Source: Chloroflexota bacterium (GTDB taxonomy: Bacteria > Chloroflexota > Anaerolineae > B4-G1). From it: a stretch of 15,059 nucleotides of DNA. The translations under genes and the position numbers were made by a program. The stretch is taken from the NCBI GenBank assembly GCA_011046405.1, contig DSAR01000244.1, forward strand, positions 1 to 15,059, written 5' to 3'. Positions 6,440 through 12,330 of the stretch are shown here, in pieces. Under the pieces are notes generated by a model. That model saw nothing but the letters and a program-made list of their open reading frames with translations. It ran no database searches and had not been told where the DNA came from. Each line of letters begins with the position of its first letter. Within the stretch, counting starts at the first letter, position 1.

Positions 6440-7201
6440 ATGCCCTTCTTTTCGGCTGATCTACATATTCACACGTGTCTTTCACCCTGCGCCGATTTGG
6501 AGATGTTGCCCGAACTCATCGTCCGGCGGGCGCGGGAGCTTGGATTGCAGATGATCGCCGTCACCGACCACAACTCGGCCGAGAACGCGGCCTCGGTCAT
6601 CAGCGCCGCTCAGGGCAGTGGGATCACCGTGTTTTCCGGGATGGAGGTGCAGACTCGCGAGGAGGTGCACGTCATCACGCTGTTCGATACGCTCGAACAG
6701 GCGCTGGCCTGGCAGGAGCAGGTCTACGCCGCTTTGCCGTCGCTGGAGAATAAGGAGAGCGTCTTTGGGGAGCAGTTGGTGCTCGACAGTGAGGGCAAAC
6801 CGGCGGGCTATCTCGAGCGCTTGCTGGTCACGTCGACCTCCTTTTCGGTTGAAGATGCGGCGCGGCGGGTCGCCGAACTGGGCGGGCTTTTTATCCCCGC
6901 CCACGTCGATCGCCCCGTCTTCAGCATCATCGCCGCGCTGGGTTTTATCCCAGCGAACCTGAAGCTGGACGGCGTGGAGATATCGCACAATACCAATCCT
7001 GTGGCGGCCCGGGAGCGGTTTCCCCAGCTGGAACAGTACAGCCTGGTGGGCAGCAGCGACGCGCATCGCCTGAAGGATATGCGCCGCCGCACGACGCTGA
7101 AGATGGAGGCCCCGACGATACAGGAGATAGCCCTGGCCCTGCGCGGTGAAGAGGAACGCGGGGTATGGGTAGATGGCCACGAATCGGTGAAACGGTGTTG
7201 A
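6440..7201 (+). CDS. PHP-domain metal-dependent phosphoesterase
   Basis: 253 residues with all PHP motifs: DLHIHTCLSPC (H9, H11), VTDHN (D43, H44), GMEVQ (E69), the motif around H77, IPAHVDRP (H155) and GSSDAHR (D207, H209). These ligands usually hold two or three metals and hydrolyse phosphoesters. The substrate is unknown; the TrpH/YciV relatives act on nucleotides. The start at 6440 has no recognisable ribosome site and follows a hairpin, so coupling or a leaderless-like mode is possible. It overlaps the start of the SpoIIE-like gene. PHP proteins of this size recur next to hydrogenase-type NADH modules and regulators, so a regulatory role, for example nucleotide turnover, is possible but unproven. 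Confidence 0.88.
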   Translation: MPFFSADLHIHTCLSPCADLEMLPELIVRRARELGLQMIAVTDHNSAENAASVISAAQGSGITVFSGMEVQTREEVHVITLFDTLEQALAWQEQVYAALPSLENKESVFGEQLVLDSEGKPAGYLERLLVTSTSFSVEDAARRVAELGGLFIPAHVDRPVFSIIAALGFIPANLKLDGVEISHNTNPVAARERFPQLEQYSLVGSSDAHRLKDMRRRTTLKMEAPTIQEIALALRGEEERGVWVDGHESVKRC

Positions 7202-8382
7202 CGGACAAATTGTGGGTCGAGTGGGCCTCTCGCCAGACGACAGGAAACCGTTCGGACGAAGACATCATTCGAACCTTTCAAAGCAAAGAACGATTTTTCG
7301 CCCTGCTGGTCAGCAGTCTAGCGGATGCTCAGCGAGCGGATATGATCGACATCGCCGACATAGCTGTCGAGATGTTGGAGCAAGGATCGCCCCCGGAGCG
7401 CGTCGCAAAGTGCGTGATCGAGTGGGCTGAAAATGACCCGCCCGGCGGGCGACGTATGCCCTTTTCCATCATTGACGTCGCCGCTGATCAGCCGGGAGCG
7501 TTGCAAATGCGCCTGGCGGACAGTGACGCACCGCCGCTGTTTATGACGCGGCGGGTGGAAGCGACTTACAACCACACCCTGTTTCTGCCGCCGGTGCTGG
7601 AAGACCTTTATCACGGACACCTGCTCCGCCTCTGCCAACTCCGTCTGCAAGACGGCGATCACCTGGCGATGGTCAGCGAGGGTTACGTCCGCGCCAAGGG
7701 TGGGGCGGGGCGCTGGGTGTGGAAGGACATCGCCACTTACACCCGGCGCTTGTCCGCCACCGGATGCAGCGCGGCGCAATTGCTGGACGCGATGTTCAGC
7801 ACCTACCGGCGTCGAGCGCTCTCCGCCAGCGCCGGGGAAGGCGGGGCGCAGGAAAGGAAACCGATTTCGGTCGTGGCGATGTACATCCGCCCCGTGCGGA
7901 CTGTCACCGTGTGGACCGGTCCGCCGCTCGACCCGGCGCAAGATGAGGAGGCGCTGGGCCGGTTGATGGCCGAAGCAGGCGCGCGCGTGATCTGCGGCGA
8001 TACGACGGCCCAGATTGCCGCCCGTCACCTGGATGCGAACTTGGAACTGGAACCGCGCCCAGCCCATGGCTGGATAGAAGTGCCGCCGCTCCAAACTCTG
8101 GCGGGCGTCGACCTGGTCACCGAGGGGCTGGTGACGATGGACAAGACCCTGGAGCGCATGGCCGACGCAGTGCAAGTAAACGACCTGCCCCGGACACAGG
8201 ATGGGGCGACGCGCCTGGCCCGCATCCTGCTGGCAGCCGATTGTGTGCATTTCATTGTGGGTTTAGCGGTGAATCCGCACCAAATAGATGAGTCCGGCGA
8301 GCCTCTGCGCCGGGGGCTCGTCGAGAAAATAGCCGAGCATCTGAAAGCGCGTGCTAAAATCGTGTCAATCGCGTACTTATGA
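7198..8382 (+). CDS. SpoIIE/PP2C-family-like protein, probably catalytically degenerate
   Basis: About 394 residues from TTG at 7198, which overlaps the PHP stop as TTGA; ATG at 7165 would add 11 residues that do not resemble the family. The C-terminal third carries the signature of SpoIIE-family proteins from hydrogenase operons: RPVRTVTVWTGPP (231-243), CGDTTAQIAARHL (266-278) and AGVDLVTEGLVTM (302-314). The phosphatase region aligns in outline (PFSIIDV, ADSDAPPLF, LQDGDHLAMVSEG), but metal-binding motifs are altered. The expected ADGLGSG is SSLADAQ (39-45), SDG is SEG (160-162), and the late DD-T motif is KPIS (221-224). It therefore looks like a pseudophosphatase, perhaps a binding partner for the HATPases upstream. 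The family assignment rests on remembered homologues. Confidence 0.75.
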   Translation: MTDKLWVEWASRQTTGNRSDEDIIRTFQSKERFFALLVSSLADAQRADMIDIADIAVEMLEQGSPPERVAKCVIEWAENDPPGGRRMPFSIIDVAADQPGALQMRLADSDAPPLFMTRRVEATYNHTLFLPPVLEDLYHGHLLRLCQLRLQDGDHLAMVSEGYVRAKGGAGRWVWKDIATYTRRLSATGCSAAQLLDAMFSTYRRRALSASAGEGGAQERKPISVVAMYIRPVRTVTVWTGPPLDPAQDEEALGRLMAEAGARVICGDTTAQIAARHLDANLELEPRPAHGWIEVPPLQTLAGVDLVTEGLVTMDKTLERMADAVQVNDLPRTQDGATRLARILLAADCVHFIVGLAVNPHQIDESGEPLRRGLVEKIAEHLKARAKIVSIAYL

Positions 8383-8388
8383 TATAAT
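8380..8388 (+). promoter_or_regulatory. Extended -10 element (TGA-TATAAT) at the end of the SpoIIE-like gene
   Basis: A perfect TATAAT (8383-8388) is preceded by TG one base upstream, forming an extended -10; the TGA is also the stop codon of the preceding gene. A -35 is poor (GTGTCA with 15-bp spacing). It could drive the operon starting at 8727, leaving a leader of more than 300 nt that includes the MITE-like element. Confidence 0.4.
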
Positions 8389-8539
8389 GAACGCGAGGAT
8401 AAGAGCAGGCTTTTTACAGCGCGACTAATATATTACGGATATATCAAAATGGATCTAACGAGGGTGATCCTCAAAGTATGCTACTAGAGAGGAGGCAGAT
8501 TGAGATACATCGCACGTCGAACATCAGATAAAATCAGAT

Positions 8540-8658
8540 GGGTGCGTTTCATTTGAGGTCAAGCTCGTAGTAGGCGATTTATCGCCGTAAAAGCGCGCTG
8601 AAGCCGCTACCTAGCGCGCGTACTACGAACAAGGCTTAAAATCATTTGAAACACACCC
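8540..8658. mobile_element. MITE-like element with 9-bp target duplication
   Basis: The ends, GGGTGCGTTTCATTTGA (8540-8556) and the complement of TCATTTGAAACACACCC (8642-8658), match at 14 of 17 positions. The unit is bounded by perfect direct repeats AAATCAGAT (8531-8539 and 8659-8667). Inside are nested palindromes: TCGTAGTA/TACTACGA (8565-8572, 8621-8628), GGCGAT-TT-ATCGCC (8573-8586) and GCGCGCT/AGCGCGC (8593-8599, 8613-8619). It encodes no transposase, so it would be non-autonomous. It occupies the 344-base gap 8383-8726; no confident gene lies there. Confidence 0.7.
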
Positions 8659-8726
8659 AAATCAGATTCTGTTTTGCACAGACGTTTAATATTACATCAG
8701 ATGACGTTTATGGAGGTAGGTGAACT

Positions 8727-9572
8727 ATGAGTGAACCTAAAATAGGCGTATACGTCTGCGATTGCGGCATCAACATCGCAGCCACGATCAAGGTGGCCGA
8801 TGTGCTCGCATTTGCGCAGCGCCTGCCGAACGTCGTCGTCGCCCGCGAGAACAAGTACATGTGCTCGGAACCCGGTCAGCAAATGATCCAGGACGACATC
8901 CGAGACCTGGGACTTGATCGCATCGTGGTGGCCTCTTGCACACCACGGATGCACGAGACGACGTTCCAAAACGCCGTGGCCGAGGCTGGCCTCAACCCGT
9001 ATTACTTCGCCATGGCCAACATCCGCGAGCACGTCTCCTGGGTCGTACCCGACGTTGGACAGGCCACAGCCAAAGCCAAGCGATTGATCAGCTCGACCGT
9101 CCACCGGGTGACTTATCAAAGCGCGTTGGAACCGCGCCAGGAACCGGTCACCCAATCAGCGATGATCATCGGCGCCGGCATCGCCGGCATCCAGGCGGCG
9201 CTCACCATCGCCGAGGCCGGTTATCCGGTCTACCTCGTCGAGCGGGAACCGTCCATCGGCGGTCATATGGCCGAGTTGGACAAAACCTTCCCCACGCTCG
9301 ACTGCTCCACCTGAATTCTCGGACCCAAGATGATGGATGCCGGTCGGCATCCCAACACTACACTCCTGACCTACAGTGAGGTCGAGGATGTCTCTGGGTA
9401 CGTCGGGAATTTCAAGATCAAAGTGCGCAAGAAAGCCCGTTACGTGAATGAGAATACGTGCACCGGCTGCGGCATTTGCTGGACCGAATGCTTCACGCGG
9501 CGCATCCCGCACGACAAGTTGATCAAGATGGGTGAGATGAGCATCGGGGAGAGGAGGCCTGGCGAGCGATGA
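8727..9572 (+). CDS. hdrA: HdrA N-terminal half, predicted selenoprotein (Sec196 at TGA 9312-9314)
   Basis: Read through the in-frame TGA, this is a 281-residue protein. It has the HdrA N-terminal domain (CDCG at 11-14, YMCSEPGQ at 44-51, VASCTPRMHE at 68-77), the FAD Rossmann motif GAGIAGIQAA (149-158) and EREPSIGGHMAELDKTFPTLDCST (the last ten being 186-195). It then has Sec196, ILGPKMMDAGRHPN and GYVGNFKIKVRKKARYV, and a four-Cys motif C245, C248, C251, C255. HdrA conserves LDCSxC-ILTPKM here, so TGA stands exactly at the conserved Cys. The protein stops after the first Fe-S motif, well short of the usual 650 residues or so; the missing part is in the gene at 12331. GGAGG (8712-8716) precedes the ATG, and the stop overlaps nuoE as ATGA. 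Without readthrough it would end at residue 195. Confidence 0.87.
9312..9353 (+). promoter_or_regulatory. Predicted bacterial SECIS element for the hdrA UGA codon
   Basis: TGA at 9312-9314 is followed, 20 nt on, by GGATGCC (9335-9341) pairing perfectly with GGCATCC (9346-9352) around a GGTC loop. The loop begins 27 nt after the UGA, within the spacing reported for bacterial SECIS hairpins. The apical arrangement T-GCC-GGTC-GGC resembles E. coli fdhF (T-GCA-GGTC-TGC), including a U three bases before the loop, although here that U can pair. SelB-tRNA(Sec) recognition is the inferred role. Confidence 0.72.
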
Positions 9573-10063
9573 CAGTAGAATTAGAACGAATCGACGAGAT
9601 CATAGACAGCTACGATGCAGATCGGACCAATGCCCTGGCCATACTTCAGGATATCCAGAAAGCGTACAATTACTTGCCCCGTCCAACGCTCGAACGGACG
9701 GCGGAGCGCATCGGCGTATCCGTCGGCGAGGTCTACCGCCTGGCGACCTTTTTCAAGGCCTTTAGCCTGCAACCGCAGGGTGAACATATGCTCAGGGTGT
9801 GTTTGGGCACCGCCTGTCACGTGATCGGCGGGGTGCGTATCCTGGAGCATCTGGAGAGAGAGCTGGGTATCAAGGCTGGCGAGACGACGCCCGATGGCAA
9901 GTTCTCTTTACAAGCCGTTCGGTGTCTGGGCGCGTGTGCGCTGGCGCCGGTGATGGTCGTCGATGAGCACGTGCACGGCAAGGTAACCAATGACAAGGCG
10001 TCCAAGATCGTCGCCGCTCTCAGTCAGGGAGATGAGCTTCCCGAAGCAGAGGAAGCCGGATAG
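9569..10063 (+). CDS. nuoE: NuoE/HydC-like [2Fe-2S] subunit (24 kDa type)
   Basis: 164 residues with a helical N-terminus (LAILQDIQKAYNYLP, VSVGEVYRLATFFKAF) and a thioredoxin-like [2Fe-2S] domain. The ligands are C78, C83 (VCLGTACH), C119 and C123 (RCLGACALAPV), a complete NuoE set. It would pass electrons to or from the NuoF flavin. The start overlaps the hdrA stop by four bases (ATGA), so translation is coupled; AGGAGG (9552-9557) lies inside the end of hdrA at a rather long 11-nt spacing. Similar subunits serve complex I, bifurcating hydrogenases and NAD-dependent formate dehydrogenases; here the neighbours point to an Hdr/Mvh complex. Confidence 0.95.
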   Translation: MTVELERIDEIIDSYDADRTNALAILQDIQKAYNYLPRPTLERTAERIGVSVGEVYRLATFFKAFSLQPQGEHMLRVCLGTACHVIGGVRILEHLERELGIKAGETTPDGKFSLQAVRCLGACALAPVMVVDEHVHGKVTNDKASKIVAALSQGDELPEAEEAG

Positions 10064-10084
10064 GCCAATCGAAGGAGTAGGGAT

Positions 10085-10447
10085 ATGGAAAAGCTAAAGA
10101 GTTTGGAGGCCTTGAACCGCCTCCGAGCAGAATTTCAAGATAAAGTATCACTCCGCCTGGATGTCGGCACGACGATCGCGATCGGCATGGGCACCTGTGG
10201 CATCGCTGCCGGGGCCCGCGAAGTGATGCACGCTATCCTGGAGGAGTTGGAATCACGTGACGTACAAGCTCACGTGACGACAGTCGGGTGTGTCGGGATG
10301 TGTGAGAAAGAGCCGTTGGTGGAAATCCACCGGGCCGATGAGCCGCCTGTGACCTATGGCAACATCACGCCTGCTAAGGCGCCCCGACTTGTTGACGAAC
10401 ATCTTGTCAAGGGGCAGACGATAGAAGAGTGGGTGGTGCAGCGGTGA
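10085..10447 (+). CDS. Small thioredoxin-like (2Fe-2S) ferredoxin-domain protein
   Basis: 120 residues of a NuoE-C-terminal-like fold: IAIGMGTCGIAAGAREVM (C38) and TTVGCVGMCEKEPLVEI (C69, C73). Only three cysteines are in the usual ligand region. I believe this is common for the short family found in hydrogenase and NADH-module operons, so it is not necessarily a defect. AAGGAG (10072-10077) lies 7 nt before the ATG, and it sits 21 bases after nuoE. It may be an accessory electron carrier or sensor subunit of the complex. The N-terminal domain of NuoF downstream has the same fold with four cysteines. Confidence 0.85.
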   Translation: MEKLKSLEALNRLRAEFQDKVSLRLDVGTTIAIGMGTCGIAAGAREVMHAILEELESRDVQAHVTTVGCVGMCEKEPLVEIHRADEPPVTYGNITPAKAPRLVDEHLVKGQTIEEWVVQR

Positions 10448-10519
10448 TGGGCCAGTGTATCGTTATCGTATATAGCGGCTTAGTCCACTCTCATACCACT
10501 CCTATGAGGAGGATTCAAT

Positions 10520-12316
10520 ATGGCTGAGATAAGACGGGCCAACGTGATGGTCTGCAGGAGCACAGGATGCGAGGCTTCTGATGCCGTCGGTGTCTTTGAT
10601 GCGATGAGGGAGGAGATCAAACGTCGTGGCCTAGATAGCGAGATCGATGTCGTGCAGACCGGATGCCGAGGGTTCTGTGCCATGGGTCCCGTGATGGATA
10701 TTTACCCTGGGGGTATTTTTTATTGTCAGGTGCAGCCTGCGGACGTCCCCGAGATCGTGGAGGAGACGCTCATCAAGGGCCGGGTCGTGGAACGTCTGAC
10801 CTACAAGGACACGGAAACAGGCGAGCCTATTCCGATTTACGAGGATATCCCCTTCTATAACAAGCAAGTACGCAATGTGCTCCGCTTTTGTGGAAAGGTC
10901 GACCCCCAGAACATCGACGAATATATCGCGCTGGGAGGATATTCCGCCCTGGGCCATGCCCTTTTCGGTATGACGCCTGAGGAGATTATCGAGGAAGTCA
11001 AAGCCTCTGGTCTGAGAGGTCGGGGCGGCGGCGGTTTCCCCACAGGTCGCAAGTGGGAGGCCACCCGCGACGCGCCTGGCGACGTCAAGTACGTCGTTGC
11101 GAATGGCGACGAGGGCGATCCAGGCGCTTTTATGGATCGCAGCCTGATGGAAGCTGATCCGCACAGTATATTGGAAGGGATGATCATCGGCGCTTATGCC
11201 ATCGGCGCACACGAGGGCTTTATCTACGTGCGCGACGAGTATCCGCTCGCGGTAAAGAACCTGAGAATCGCCATCCAGCAGGCGAAGGATTACGGCCTGC
11301 TGGGTGAGAATATCCTCGATTCCGGTTTCGATTTTGACGTCAAGATCGTGCGAGGCGCTGGCGCGTTCGTGTGTGGCGAATCGAGCGCGCTGATGCAATC
11401 GCTGGAAGGCAAGGTCGGCGAGCCGCGTCCCAAGCACTTTCACGCCACCGAGCGCGGCCTATGGGATCGCCCGACGTGTCTCAACAACGTCAAGAGTTGG
11501 GCCAACATCCCGCTCATCATCAGCGCCGGCGCCGATTGGTTCACCTCGATGGGAACCGAGGGCAGCAAGGGCACCAACACGTTCTGCCTGGTGGGCAAGA
11601 TTCAGAATCCGGGCTTGATTGAGGTGCCCATGGGCATCACGTTGCGCGAGATCATCTACGATATCGGCGGCGGCATCCCGGACGGCCGGGAATTCAAGGC
11701 TGTGCAAACCGGCGGCCCCTCGGGCGGATGTATCCCTAGCGATCTACTTGACCTGCAGGTGGACTTCGACAGGCTCACCGAGGCGGGTTCCATGATGGGG
11801 TCCGGCGCGATGGTCATCATGGATGATCGCACGTGCATGGTAGACGTCGCACGCTACTTCCTCGATTTTCTCAAGGAGGAATCCTGCGGTAAATGCACGC
11901 CCTGCCGGGAAGGCATCAAGAGTATGCTGACGATCCTGAATCGCATCGCCGAGGGACATGGCGAGATGGCTGACTTGGATGCCTTGGGGGCCCTGGCGAT
12001 CACGGTGCAATCGGGGTCCCTGTGTGGTCTGGGTAAAACAGCCCCCAACCCGGTGCTCAGTACACTGCGCTACTTCCGTGACGAGTACGTCGCGCATATT
12101 GAGGATCACACATGTCCGGCGGGCGTCTGCAAGGCGCTGATTGAGTACTACATCGACGCGGAACTATGCACCGGTTGTGGCCTCTGTAGCCGGAAGTGCC
12201 CGCAAGAAGCGATCAGTGGGGAAAAGAAAGAAGCGCACACCATCGACCTGGATCTCTGTATCAAGTGTGGTGTCTGCTTCGACGTCTGCCGCTTCGACGC
12301 GGTCGGCATGAGATAA
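10520..12316 (+). CDS. nuoF: NuoF/HydB-like NAD(H)-binding flavoprotein with extra Fe-S domains
   Basis: 598 residues. An N-terminal thioredoxin-like [2Fe-2S] domain (C12, C17, C49, C53) is followed by the FMN/NAD core with GLRGRGGGGFPTGRKW (164-179) and NGDEGDPGAFMDR (195-207). Next come an SLBB-like segment, the [4Fe-4S] motif ESCGKCTPCREG (C456, C459, C462, with C502), and a C-terminal bacterial ferredoxin with two clusters (C550/553/556/560 and C580/583/586/590). This is the HydB domain order of bifurcating hydrogenases rather than plain complex I NuoF. It should oxidise NADH or reduce NAD(P). AGGAGG (10507-10512) gives a clear start. All key motifs appear intact. Confidence 0.96.
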   Translation: MAEIRRANVMVCRSTGCEASDAVGVFDAMREEIKRRGLDSEIDVVQTGCRGFCAMGPVMDIYPGGIFYCQVQPADVPEIVEETLIKGRVVERLTYKDTETGEPIPIYEDIPFYNKQVRNVLRFCGKVDPQNIDEYIALGGYSALGHALFGMTPEEIIEEVKASGLRGRGGGGFPTGRKWEATRDAPGDVKYVVANGDEGDPGAFMDRSLMEADPHSILEGMIIGAYAIGAHEGFIYVRDEYPLAVKNLRIAIQQAKDYGLLGENILDSGFDFDVKIVRGAGAFVCGESSALMQSLEGKVGEPRPKHFHATERGLWDRPTCLNNVKSWANIPLIISAGADWFTSMGTEGSKGTNTFCLVGKIQNPGLIEVPMGITLREIIYDIGGGIPDGREFKAVQTGGPSGGCIPSDLLDLQVDFDRLTEAGSMMGSGAMVIMDDRTCMVDVARYFLDFLKEESCGKCTPCREGIKSMLTILNRIAEGHGEMADLDALGALAITVQSGSLCGLGKTAPNPVLSTLRYFRDEYVAHIEDHTCPAGVCKALIEYYIDAELCTGCGLCSRKCPQEAISGEKKEAHTIDLDLCIKCGVCFDVCRFDAVGMR

Positions 12317-12330
12317 GGGAGGAACACGAT

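Noticed and set aside
7318..8250. A 310-codon minus-strand frame
   Set aside because: It is a shadow of the SpoIIE-like gene, with no ribosome site or domain.
8531..8667. CRISPR-like repeat
   Set aside because: There are only two copies of the direct repeat, only 9 bp long, bounding inverted ends; this is a transposon footprint, not an array.
9312..9314. hdrA as a pseudogene broken by a nonsense mutation
   Set aside because: The stop falls exactly on the Cys/Sec position of HdrA, a SECIS-like hairpin follows at proper spacing, and the downstream frame is intact and translationally coupled to nuoE.
10631..11443. A 270-codon minus-strand frame
   Set aside because: It is antisense to conserved NuoF motifs and is a composition shadow.
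12196..12330. An N-terminal extension of the NuoG-HdrA fusion back to 12196
   Set aside because: It overlaps the ferredoxin end of nuoF out of frame; ATG 12331 has a strong, well-placed Shine-Dalgarno and begins a standard [2Fe-2S] domain.
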